Source: Actinomycetota bacterium
Lineage (GTDB): Bacteria; Cyanobacteriota; Vampirovibrionia; Obscuribacterales; Obscuribacteraceae
Assembly: GCA_903970355.1 (NCBI GenBank)
Contig: CAJCIF010000545.1
Span: 1 to 6,639, forward strand
Direction: 5' to 3'
Length of the DNA: 6,639 bases
Shown here: positions 1-6,437 of the stretch, piece after piece
Position numbering within the stretch: the stretch's first letter is position 1
How the letters are laid out: every line of letters starts with the position of its first letter
Position numbers and translations under genes: made by a program
Notes under the pieces: generated by a model
Database searches by the model: none
Seen by the model: the letters and a program-made list of their open reading frames with translations, nothing else
What the model was told of the DNA's origin: nothing

Positions 1-479
1 TGCTGATAATCCTTCTCGCCCAGTACTGCTACGTTCGGTTGAACAATATTGAAAAACTTTGCTACTACTGTAGCGATTCCAACGAAGTAACCAGGTCTGT
101 AGGAACCTTCACAAACATCTGCCAGTTCTGATGGCGGAAAAATCTTTATGCACTTATCCTTTCCTTCAGGATATATTTCCTTTTCCGTAGGCGCAAATAT
201 AGTGTCCACGCCATTTTCTTTGCATATTTCCAAATCTCGTTCGAACGTTCTTGGATACGCATCAAAATCTTCGTTGGGACCAAATTGCAAAGGATTGACG
301 AAAATCCAGACTACAACTCGATCGCAGAGAGTCTTTGCCTTTTGAATAAGAGCAATGTGCCCTTCATGCAGAGCGCCCATTGTCGGAACAAGTCCAACCT
401 TTTCGTTGACTGACTGCCGCCATTGCCTGAATTCAGCAACGGTTCGAATTACTTGTGGTGTCTTTACCTGGGTGTGCAT
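1..479 (-). CDS. panC: Pantothenate synthetase (pantoate--beta-alanine ligase), N-terminal part, cut by left edge
   Basis: PanC joins pantoate and beta-alanine using ATP, through a pantoyl-adenylate, in cytoplasmic vitamin B5/CoA synthesis. Reading the reverse strand from ATG at 479 gives 159 uninterrupted codons, a little over half of the usual ~280 residues. Family motifs appear in order: PTMGALHEGH at residues 32-41, holding the HxGH nucleotide-binding signature (His38, His41); FVNPLQFGPNEDFDAYPR at 60-77; ATVVAKFFNIVQP at 136-148; and GEKDYQ at 154-159, with the lysine of the active-site GxKD motif. The later KMSKS-like region lies outside the window. One deviation: the usual PGHFRG stretch reads PGYFVG (129-134). 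The start fits the family, although no clear Shine-Dalgarno precedes it. In Cyanobacteria panC is often fused to cytidylate kinase; whether that holds here cannot be seen. The gene is divergent from the secreted protease gene. Confidence 0.96.
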   Translation of the reverse strand, partial: MHTQVKTPQVIRTVAEFRQWRQSVNEKVGLVPTMGALHEGHIALIQKAKTLCDRVVVWIFVNPLQFGPNEDFDAYPRTFERDLEICKENGVDTIFAPTEKEIYPEGKDKCIKIFPPSELADVCEGSYRPGYFVGIATVVAKFFNIVQPNVAVLGEKDYQ

Positions 480-586
480 GGGTTCTAATGTAGCATCAGC
501 AATCCACTATTTGATTAAGCAGGTAAAATGATGATTCTGAAAGAACCAATCCTCAAAAAACAAATTATGGAGTCTTACTAATCAGC

Positions 587-2887
587 TTGAAATCACGTTT
601 TTCGATTGTCCTTTTTTTGTCGTTGCTTTTTCTGTTTAGTGCTAGTGGCTTTCTGCCAGTTTCAGGAGATGTTGAGCACTCCGTTTCCGAGGATGCTCAC
701 CAACTTGCAAAACAAATTATTGATGCCTATGGTGGACCAGATGCGATAAAGCACGGCATAGAAGCTGGTATGCGCAGTACCGGCAAGGTAATTCAATATT
801 CGACATTATCTAGGGCAGCCAACACCTTTGATCTCGTCATGTTGACCAAAGGGAGAAAAATGCGGATTGACATGGAGGTAATGGGCCAGCCTCTCTTAAC
901 AGCCTATGACGGAGAACATAGCTGGACAAAGCAGGGTGACCAGGTGATTCGATCGAGCAGCCTTTCTGAAAAAAGCATACGAGACGAAATTGATCATGGT
1001 CTCTATTTACTGGGAAAACTTTCTGATGACCAGGCGAAATTGAGGATTGTCGGTACAAAAGACGCACTCGGCCACAGTTGTGATCTCCTCGAAATTACTT
1101 TCAACGATGAAAGTCCAACATTGTTTTATGTAGACCGTCAAACACATCTTGTTTTGCAAAGCGAGTACGACGGGATTGACACGGAGCAGGGTGTAGACAC
1201 AAGAAAGATCTATAGCTATGAGGACTACAAGCCATTTGCAGGCAGTTATCAGCCCTACCTCATAACCGAGTATTGCGGCACTCAAAAAGCTTCGGTTCTA
1301 AAGGTAGCCACAATCGAAGAACTGCCGATTGAAGATACAGCTTTCATGATGCCGGTGGAACAGGCATCGCCAATAGCAGCAGGGAGTTCAGTTACTCTTC
1401 CTTTCGAACTCGTATTCAATGAAATTCTCGTTACCGCCAAAGTAAATGACAATCAGGATCTCTCCTTCATTGTCGACACCGGTGCCACTCAAAGTGTGTT
1501 GGATAGCTCCATAGCCCCTAAATTCGGGGAAGCTAAGCAGTCAAGTTTCGAGATGACAACCGGCTCAGGATCTGTTCCTCTTTCCTACATGACCATCAAA
1601 TCGCTGTCGCTTAAGGATATCCGTCTCAACAATCTTGCTTTTGCGGTTACGGATCTGTCGACATTCTCGCAAATCATCGGGCGTAAACCGGCTGGCTTGC
1701 TGGGCGCAAATGTGCTCAGACAGTTTTTGATTACCATCGATTATGCCAATCAGAAAATTACTTTTGCCAATCCGCATGACACTGCCGCACTTTCTGCCGA
1801 CGCAGTTGTATTGCCAGCTAAGCCTGCGCTGGGGCTTGCAGGCTTATTGCTTGATGGTAATCTCGACGGAGAAAATATTTCCTTGCTTGTCGATACCGGT
1901 GCTGCTTTTAACAACATCTCGGAGAAACTGGCCAAACCCATTTTAAAATCCGCAATTTTACCGGTTGGAAGCATTCAAGGGTTGGACGGCCGCAAAGTTC
2001 CAATTGGTGCCGTGCAATTCGATCGCTTTCAATTGGGTGAACTTAAAGCAACCCATCCCGTTTTTTCTGTAGCACCGGAAGGCAGAGCACCAGCAGGTAT
2101 TATTTCCAGTTCTGGACTAGCCATTCTGGGAAATCCATTCTTACAACACTATCGCCTTACGATTGACTATTTCAATCAAAAGATCATCCTCGATCGTCCT
2201 CCCGCTCAGGAAACGTTTGAGCACCTCTACGAAGAACTCTCAAGCATCGAAAAGAGCGAAGCACTTTCCGGCTACTCACCAGCTCGCGCCGATCAATATC
2301 GTTTCCTCTCTAATACGGCAAAAGAAAAACATTGCGATGCAATTGAAGCATTGTGCATGGCCGATCTGTCAGCCCATGCTGCGCCGCCTGCTGGATTGAC
2401 CTTTCAAGATGAATCAGCAAGAACTGCGATCACAAAGGGGTTTGATGACGCCGACAAAAAAGCTGCTGCTTCCGGCAACCTCAAGGTGAGAGCGGCAGTG
2501 TTAGCCAAGTCTGCAAATTTTTACCTCGACAACTTTCCACGCGACACAGCAGTATCTGTCGCACGTCCTATTTTGATAACAGCCGCACATTATTGCGGCA
2601 CCGAGGCGACAACTTATGTTGTCACTGCCAAGTTACTGCATACGCTGAAGAACGACGTCGTAGCCCGTCAGCTTGTCAATCAAGCCCTTATGATTGCACC
2701 GGCAAATTGGGATGGCCTTTGGCTCAAATACGATCTCACCCCTGCCGATGATATTGCATCAAAGCAGTTGGTGACAGCTCAAATTGAGCAGTACTATCCA
2801 AATGCACCCCAGTTAAAAACGCATATTTCACAACCAGGCAATCAATCCAGCAAATCAACTGCTAAGAAACTCGCGAAACCGCGATAA
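587..2887 (+). CDS. Secreted protein with LolA-like N-terminal region and two tandem retropepsin-type aspartic protease domains
   Basis: A 766-residue exported protein, likely a periplasmic or extracellular peptidase. The start is TTG, with GGAG at 569-572 about 14 nt upstream. It fits a Sec signal peptide: basic Lys2/Arg4, a hydrophobic core around residues 6-22 and probable cleavage near residue 27; no lipobox Cys is present. Residues ~36-255 (YGGPDAIKHG followed by beta-rich sequence) resemble LolA/outer-membrane-lipoprotein-sorting folds seen before bacterial aspartyl proteases. Domain 1 (~270-397) has FIVDTGATQSVLD with Asp297, then GLLGANVLRQFLITIDY. Domain 2 (~415-538) has LLVDTGAAFNNIS with Asp436, then ILGNPFLQHYRLTIDY. 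Each has the DTG catalytic loop and the later hydrophobic-hydrophobic-Gly element, as in the Asp_protease_2 families. Residues ~600-745 look helical, perhaps TPR-like, ending in a Lys/Ser-rich tail. Retropepsins normally act as homodimers, so the two domains may pair within one chain (inference). Substrate unknown. Confidence 0.9.
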   Translation: MKSRFSIVLFLSLLFLFSASGFLPVSGDVEHSVSEDAHQLAKQIIDAYGGPDAIKHGIEAGMRSTGKVIQYSTLSRAANTFDLVMLTKGRKMRIDMEVMGQPLLTAYDGEHSWTKQGDQVIRSSSLSEKSIRDEIDHGLYLLGKLSDDQAKLRIVGTKDALGHSCDLLEITFNDESPTLFYVDRQTHLVLQSEYDGIDTEQGVDTRKIYSYEDYKPFAGSYQPYLITEYCGTQKASVLKVATIEELPIEDTAFMMPVEQASPIAAGSSVTLPFELVFNEILVTAKVNDNQDLSFIVDTGATQSVLDSSIAPKFGEAKQSSFEMTTGSGSVPLSYMTIKSLSLKDIRLNNLAFAVTDLSTFSQIIGRKPAGLLGANVLRQFLITIDYANQKITFANPHDTAALSADAVVLPAKPALGLAGLLLDGNLDGENISLLVDTGAAFNNISEKLAKPILKSAILPVGSIQGLDGRKVPIGAVQFDRFQLGELKATHPVFSVAPEGRAPAGIISSSGLAILGNPFLQHYRLTIDYFNQKIILDRPPAQETFEHLYEELSSIEKSEALSGYSPARADQYRFLSNTAKEKHCDAIEALCMADLSAHAAPPAGLTFQDESARTAITKGFDDADKKAAASGNLKVRAAVLAKSANFYLDNFPRDTAVSVARPILITAAHYCGTEATTYVVTAKLLHTLKNDVVARQLVNQALMIAPANWDGLWLKYDLTPADDIASKQLVTAQIEQYYPNAPQLKTHISQPGNQSSKSTAKKLAKPR

Positions 2888-2917
2888 CATGATTAAAACA
2901 ACTGGCGGTGCTTAGTC

Positions 2918-3028
2918 ATGATGGACCCGGAAGAGCTGAACCTGGAAGAGTGGTTCTGGATAGTGCTCATCTTTGTCCTCGGTGCCTTTTTTCTTTCAAA
3001 CTGGCTCGCTATGGTCTATTCACAATAA
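2918..3028 (+). CDS. Possible small single-span membrane protein (36 codons)
   Basis: A short frame from a double ATG (2918 or 2921) to TAA at 3026, 30 bp after the protease stop and on the same strand. The product starts acidic (MMDPEELNLEEW) and then has one hydrophobic stretch, WFWIVLIFVLGAFFLSNWLA at residues 12-31, ending with MVYSQ. That is the layout of a single transmembrane segment with an N-terminal acidic face. A weak GGCGG at 2904-2908 sits 9 nt before the first ATG. The spacing suggests read-through from the protease promoter. No family is recognised. A hydrophobic peptide of this quality is uncommon in random sequence, but at this length coding status is not proven. The overlapping +1-frame reading (2908-3147) looks non-coding by comparison. 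Confidence 0.42.
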   Translation: MMDPEELNLEEWFWIVLIFVLGAFFLSNWLAMVYSQ

Positions 3029-3042
3029 GGATCAACGAACTG

Positions 3043-3186
3043 TTAGAGGTTAGCTGCAGCCGCGCCAATTATGGAGCGAATGCAATCCTTAAACCGACAG
3101 TCAAAACAGATCTGTTTCAATTGACTTTCCATGGCGTTACAGACTAGCCTGGCGAGCGTTTCCCAACATATCCGCCCAATTGCCAA
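3043..3186 (-). CDS. Doubtful small cysteine-containing ORF
   Basis: On the reverse strand an open frame runs from TTG at 3186 (47 residues), or from an internal ATG at 3132 (29 residues), to TAA at 3043-3045. The C-terminal part reads QICFDCRFKDCIRSIIGAAA, so three cysteines are closely spaced (C-x2-C-x4-C), with two more upstream if the TTG start is right. No clear Shine-Dalgarno precedes either start and no family is recognised. It could be a small metal-binding or redox peptide, or chance. I list it because the cysteine spacing stands out in an otherwise empty region. It is convergent with the small membrane ORF and divergent from the patatin gene. Confidence 0.17.
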   Translation of the reverse strand: MAIGRICWETLARLVCNAMESQLKQICFDCRFKDCIRSIIGAAAANL

Positions 3187-3401
3187 TACCGTAATCAGAG
3201 TTTAGAGTCCCCCTCGCCTTATTGCTATCTGAAAGCTCGTCTCTTGACGGTATGTAGTTTCCCACGCATTTAGCGATGGGATTGAGAGTCTAATCGCAAG
3301 GTTTGCTGTGCCGGAAAGAAACGGGCCAGCGACTTTTAAACACAGAACGGCATTGGCACGCATCGAATCAATGATGCGGCAATTTTCGTTCGCAAAATGT
3401 T

Positions 3402-3407
3402 AGGAGG
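3402..3407 (+). promoter_or_regulatory. Strong Shine-Dalgarno of the patatin gene
   Basis: AGGAGG lies 6 nt before the ATG at 3414. It is the only near-perfect ribosome binding site in the window. It fixes the patatin start and suggests efficient translation independent of upstream genes. Confidence 0.85.
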
Positions 3408-3413
3408 TTCAAA

Positions 3414-4628
3414 ATGTTTGCCAAAAAAATCCGCTTTGCCTTAGCGCGCGGGCTTGCTCGCATGGCAGGGCTCACTCTAGTTGAAAACCAGCAAGCACCA
3501 GTCACCTCGAATCTCACTCACGAGCCAATCAGTCATCCGATGCCCGTGATTGAAGGAAAACAAAAAATCTTCCGCCTTCTCAGCATGGACGGCGGTGGTA
3601 TTCGAGGCATCATCATCGCCGTCATCCTCGTCGCAATCGAAGAGTTAACCGGACAACAAATCTGGGAGCTTTTCGATATGATCGCCGGGAACTCGACGGC
3701 TGCTCTTTTGGCTGTAGCGCTTACTCGTCGCGGTCCCGATGGTCGCGCACTTTACACGGCACAGCAGGCTTTGGACTTGTATTTGAAACGCGGCAAATAC
3801 ATTTTCAAAAAGAGCATCATTTACGAGATCATCCACTTCGTGCTGGGTGGTGGTCGCTACAACGTAACTGGTATCAACTCCGAACTGCAGAATGCGTTCG
3901 GGGACTCATTGTTTGGTGATTCTCTCACCAGATGCATGGTCGTCACTTACGACATGAAGACGGTCCAGACGTACTTCCTCAAGAGTTGGGATCCGGTTGA
4001 CGCGACAGTGCCAGCCTGGGTTGCAGCTCGCGGCAGTTCGGCAGCGCCTACCTACTTCGATCCGATTTCAATTGCTGCACTGGGCGGCACGACCACCATA
4101 GACGGTGGCGTGACGATCAACAGTCCAGCCGATTGCGCTTTTGCAGAAGCGCTTGCTTTGATGGACGAAGCCGGTGAGCGTTATCCTGTTTTCGTTGTCT
4201 CAATCGGGACAGGAACGCTCAAACAGCCTGCCGATATCAAGAAGGTGAAGCGTTATCATCTCTGGGACTGGGCTGGTGTTTTGCCGGATATCTTCATTAC
4301 GTCATCCGGTGAAACTGTGGACTACAAGCTGCGGAAGATCGTAAAAGCGTTTAACGATCTTTTGCCATGTCAACTCGGCAGGCTATATTTCCGTTTCCAA
4401 ACGGAATTGCCTGCCGCCAATGCAGACATGGACAACGTCGATCCCAAAAATATGGAGGAGTTGGTAGCGCTGGCAAAGAAGATCATCTATCAAGATCAAA
4501 AGGAGGATTTCCTGGAGCTTTGCGCAAAACTCAAGCACATGTTTGCTCGCGCGCACAGCACTGGGGATTCTTCTGGTGATCCTGCCTGTGTTCCGGATCC
4601 AGCCTGGAAGCATCAGGCAGCAGCATGA
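3414..4628 (+). CDS. Patatin-like phospholipase / acyl hydrolase
   Basis: A 404-residue patatin-family lipid acyl hydrolase, expected to cleave acyl esters of phospholipids or related lipids with a Ser-Asp dyad. Family landmarks are in order: oxyanion-hole loop DGGGIRG at 59-65; nucleophile elbow IAGNSTAALLAVAL at 90-103 with Ser94; ARGSSAAPTYFDP at 205-217; and DGGVTINSP at 230-238 with catalytic Asp230; then VVSIGTGT at 261-268. The elbow reads GNSTA instead of the usual GTSTG, so the last glycine of GxSxG is alanine; both dyad residues remain. There is no cleavable signal peptide. The first ~20 residues are cationic and could form an amphipathic membrane-binding helix. Residues 272-404 are a helical tail without an identified domain. 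The gene has its own strong ribosome binding site and a terminator close behind, so it is probably monocistronic. It could act in lipid turnover or as an effector; the context does not decide. Confidence 0.93.
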   Translation: MFAKKIRFALARGLARMAGLTLVENQQAPVTSNLTHEPISHPMPVIEGKQKIFRLLSMDGGGIRGIIIAVILVAIEELTGQQIWELFDMIAGNSTAALLAVALTRRGPDGRALYTAQQALDLYLKRGKYIFKKSIIYEIIHFVLGGGRYNVTGINSELQNAFGDSLFGDSLTRCMVVTYDMKTVQTYFLKSWDPVDATVPAWVAARGSSAAPTYFDPISIAALGGTTTIDGGVTINSPADCAFAEALALMDEAGERYPVFVVSIGTGTLKQPADIKKVKRYHLWDWAGVLPDIFITSSGETVDYKLRKIVKAFNDLLPCQLGRLYFRFQTELPAANADMDNVDPKNMEELVALAKKIIYQDQKEDFLELCAKLKHMFARAHSTGDSSGDPACVPDPAWKHQAAA

Positions 4629-4654
4629 ACAACCGGCATGGTGCGGATGATTGC

Positions 4655-4711
4655 GGAGGCAACTTTCTTGGCGAGCGAACCTGCTCAATAAGACTAGTTG
4701 CCTCCTTTTTT
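4655..4711 (+). terminator. Intrinsic terminator after the patatin gene
   Basis: A perfect 10-bp inverted repeat, GGAGGCAACT (4655-4664) and AGTTGCCTCC (4696-4705), is followed directly by six T (4706-4711). The 31-nt loop can fold further: TCTT (4666-4669) with AAGA (4690-4693), and GAGC (4673-4676) with GCTC (4683-4686) around a 6-nt loop. The result is a long composite hairpin. It starts 27 bp after the patatin stop and separates that gene from the next transcription unit. Confidence 0.85.
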
Positions 4712-4736
4712 GCCAGGTTTTACTATTTTATATAAT
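4710..4736 (+). promoter_or_regulatory. Probable sigma-70-type promoter of the TPR/lipoprotein unit
   Basis: A perfect TATAAT (4731-4736) in an AT-rich stretch is preceded by TTGCCA (4710-4715), which matches TTGACA at five of six positions with a short 15-bp spacer. Transcription would start near 4743, leaving a leader of roughly 95 nt before the GTG at 4840. The -35 partly overlaps the T-tract of the upstream terminator. The -10 is convincing; the -35 is less certain because of the spacer. Confidence 0.55.
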
Positions 4737-4753
4737 ATTACGGTTGCTGCTTG

Positions 4754-4767
4754 AGAACAATTGTTCT
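4754..4767. promoter_or_regulatory. 14-bp perfect palindrome, candidate repressor operator (LexA-box-like core)
   Basis: AGAACAATTGTTCT is a perfect palindrome lying 18 bp after the TATAAT, about +12 to +25 from the predicted start, a usual place for a repressor. Its core GAAC-AATT-GTTC matches the GAAC-N4-GTTC consensus of the Bacillus-type LexA/SOS box. Other dimeric regulators use similar palindromes, and the downstream genes are not known SOS genes, so the LexA link is only a hypothesis. It has no T-tract and a stem too short for a terminator. Confidence 0.45.
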
Positions 4768-4839
4768 TCGCCATATAGCAAAAAGTATTGGCCGGGACGA
4801 TAAAATTAGTCCGATTCGTTTTTAAAAAGAGAATGCCTG

Positions 4840-5784
4840 GTGGAAATTGCAAAAGCAACGCTTGTTGAAGCGCGCATAGTTTTTGACTTTACTGTCGAAG
4901 CGCGACAGACCGTTTCCAACAATTTGCGCATTCGTTTCGTTGAAAGATTTTCAGACACCAAATCTGACAAGCTCATTGTTTCAGTTGGAACAGAGAACAA
5001 TGAATATTTGAAGATGGAACAACTGATGAAAATTCAGGAGATTGCGGAAAAGTACGGTGGCCCTTCCGGATATGAAGTCCTCATTACGGAGAATCCATTC
5101 CCAAAAGAAGGAACACTTCTGGAGCTGGTGCCTTCCAATTGCAGGCATTTCGCGGCTGTTTGTGGTAAGAACGGCGATTATATCGATGAGGAAAAGCACC
5201 TCAAAAATGCCTTGCTTCTGGCTTTCGAAAACGAATATATGTGCACCATCCGTGATGTCGTTGAAGCGTTTCAATCTCTGGGCCGTTACTATACGAGCAT
5301 GCACGATTATGCAACGGCAAAATTTTGCCTGGACCAAGCCGTTGAGTGGGTAACGAACGAAGAAAAATCACCGGGCGAGCCGAGGTGGGGCAAAAACTGG
5401 CAAAGTTTTGTACAGGATTATTTCGCCAATGGTGATTATGCGGTGGCTAAAACAATAGTAAACGGCATCATTGCTCATTACAGACGCGGTTCTGAAAAGG
5501 ATGAAGCGCAGGAGAAAATGATTCGCCGTCTGGAAAAATGGTTGCTATTGATTGACAGGGTAAATCCAGAAAGGGAAGCCCGTTTGTCGCAGTTGAAACG
5601 GCTGACCATGCATCTTTGGACCGTCAAAGATAAACTGAAGGCCAGAAACGACGTTAAAAATTCCGCCTTGCTGGCATTGGGCAGAGATTATACTGAAATT
5701 AGAGATGAAGATTTCGTCTGGCAGGAGATACACGAACTCTTCAGCGCCAAAGGTCAGGGCGACAGTTTCACGCAACCGTTTTAA
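4840..5784 (+). CDS. Hypothetical cytoplasmic protein with TPR-like repeats
   Basis: A 314-residue protein with no signal peptide or membrane span. The start is GTG; an in-frame TAG at 4807 and the absence of an in-frame ATG in between support it. A weak AGAGA lies about 8 nt upstream; an ATG at 4833 is out of frame and stops after 11 codons. Residues 1-100 are mixed alpha/beta without a recognised domain. Residues ~116-215 look like helical tetratricopeptide-type hairpins: EAFQSLGRYYTSMHDYATAK at 142-161, and a second unit WQSFVQDYFANGDYAVAKTI at 187-206, each with the small-residue and aromatic spacing of TPRs. Residues 215-275 are charged helices. TPRs usually mediate protein-protein contacts, and the partner may be the lipoprotein encoded next, whose start overlaps this stop. 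Its promoter is followed by a palindromic operator-like site. No specific function is assigned. Confidence 0.82.
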   Translation: MEIAKATLVEARIVFDFTVEARQTVSNNLRIRFVERFSDTKSDKLIVSVGTENNEYLKMEQLMKIQEIAEKYGGPSGYEVLITENPFPKEGTLLELVPSNCRHFAAVCGKNGDYIDEEKHLKNALLLAFENEYMCTIRDVVEAFQSLGRYYTSMHDYATAKFCLDQAVEWVTNEEKSPGEPRWGKNWQSFVQDYFANGDYAVAKTIVNGIIAHYRRGSEKDEAQEKMIRRLEKWLLLIDRVNPEREARLSQLKRLTMHLWTVKDKLKARNDVKNSALLALGRDYTEIRDEDFVWQEIHELFSAKGQGDSFTQPF

Positions 5785-6422
5785 TGTACAATCGAAAAAT
5801 ACTCCCAGCCTTTTCTATGAATCCCACATCCCACGCGAAGAAGCTTTTTACTATCTCAAAAATCGTCCAAATAAGCACCTGCTTTTTTGTGGTTGGGTTG
5901 CTAACGTCTTGTGCGTCGGTTGAAGAACGCAAGCGACAACGGCAGCAACAGCTGGAAGGTTTCGCCGGAAAAGTTGTTCAACACTTGCTAGACCGCAATC
6001 CCGACACATACAGACGTTCGATCTCTGCGCTGATGCGAGAAGAACTCGACGACAACACAATTAACAACCTGCAATCGATCGGGCGTTTGCCTCAACCTGG
6101 CTTGGAAGAACTGAAATTCATCTCGGATGCACAAGACCAGAAGACAAGCAACAAAGTTGAAACGCCGATTGTAAGAGCCGTTGGTGATATGGCTAAAGAA
6201 GTGGTCCCTATGCGAGTAACTGGCAAGGTGACCAACTACAAAAATGGGGTTAAGACCGACGACCGCAGCGTTCAAGTAGAAGTTGATTGCAGGCTGACAG
6301 ACGCGATGGATGGCTATCCAAAAGCGGTTGCTGTGAGAGGTTTGGACCCCGTTAAGAGTGTAGCCAAACAGACAGATGATAATAAGCCACGCTCTAGAAG
6401 GCGGGCGAGAAATCGGGGCTAG
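5784..6422 (+). CDS. Predicted lipoprotein of unknown function, translationally coupled to the TPR gene
   Basis: A 212-residue protein with a lipoprotein signal: a basic N-terminus (Lys19, Lys20, Lys26), a hydrophobic core and the lipobox LTSC with Cys43, the expected lipidated residue. The ATG at 5784 overlaps the previous stop in TAATG, and no Shine-Dalgarno is visible, so translation probably depends on coupling. A second ATG at 5817 would put the Cys at residue 32, a more typical signal length, and is a real alternative. The mature part begins with a very polar, charged segment (EERKRQRQQQLEGFAGKV at 47-64). A helical region and a likely beta-rich part (MRVTGKVTNYKNGVKTDD, 143-160) follow, ending in a strongly basic tail (SRRRARNRG). 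No family is recognised. The basic tail might contact an anionic envelope polymer or nucleic acid (inference). Confidence 0.82.
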   Translation: MYNRKILPAFSMNPTSHAKKLFTISKIVQISTCFFVVGLLTSCASVEERKRQRQQQLEGFAGKVVQHLLDRNPDTYRRSISALMREELDDNTINNLQSIGRLPQPGLEELKFISDAQDQKTSNKVETPIVRAVGDMAKEVVPMRVTGKVTNYKNGVKTDDRSVQVEVDCRLTDAMDGYPKAVAVRGLDPVKSVAKQTDDNKPRSRRRARNRG

Positions 6423-6437
6423 AATCGCGGCCAGAAT

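Larger units (their letters stand above)
3029..3413. other. ~385 bp stretch without a convincing gene, upstream of the patatin gene
   Basis: Neither strand shows a gene with recognisable homology, and I found no tRNA-like fold, no U-tailed hairpin and no repeat array. A TTGACG hexamer at 3244-3249 could be a -35 element, but the sequence 17 bp on (CATTTA, 3267-3272) is a poor -10, so I do not call a promoter. The last ~15 bp hold the patatin ribosome binding site. The region presumably carries the patatin promoter and leader. A weak minus-strand small ORF inside it is listed separately. Confidence 0.5.

Noticed and set aside
148..345. 65-codon plus-strand frame near the left edge
   Set aside because: It is antisense to panC, whose motifs on the minus strand are unmistakable.
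2908..3147. 79-codon plus-strand frame starting with GTG after the protease gene
   Set aside because: Composition is not protein-like, it lacks a clear start signal, and the overlapping frame at 2918-3028 gives a much more coherent membrane peptide.
3244..3272. TTGACG with a downstream hexamer as a patatin promoter
   Set aside because: The -10 candidate at 17 bp (CATTTA) matches the consensus poorly, so the -35-like hexamer alone is not enough.
3414..4628. Patatin as the effector of an anti-phage system such as CBASS (CapV-like)
   Set aside because: No CD-NTase, Cap2/Cap3 or other defence partner is visible, the gene sits between its own ribosome binding site and a terminator, and its neighbours show no defence motifs.
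4383..4688. 101-codon minus-strand frame overlapping the patatin 3' end
   Set aside because: It is antisense to a clearly coding patatin sequence, runs through the terminator, and has no recognisable motif.
4981..5337. 118-codon minus-strand frame inside the TPR gene
   Set aside because: It is a shadow of the plus-strand gene, which has TPR-like periodicity and a coupled neighbour; the antisense reading has no coherent features.
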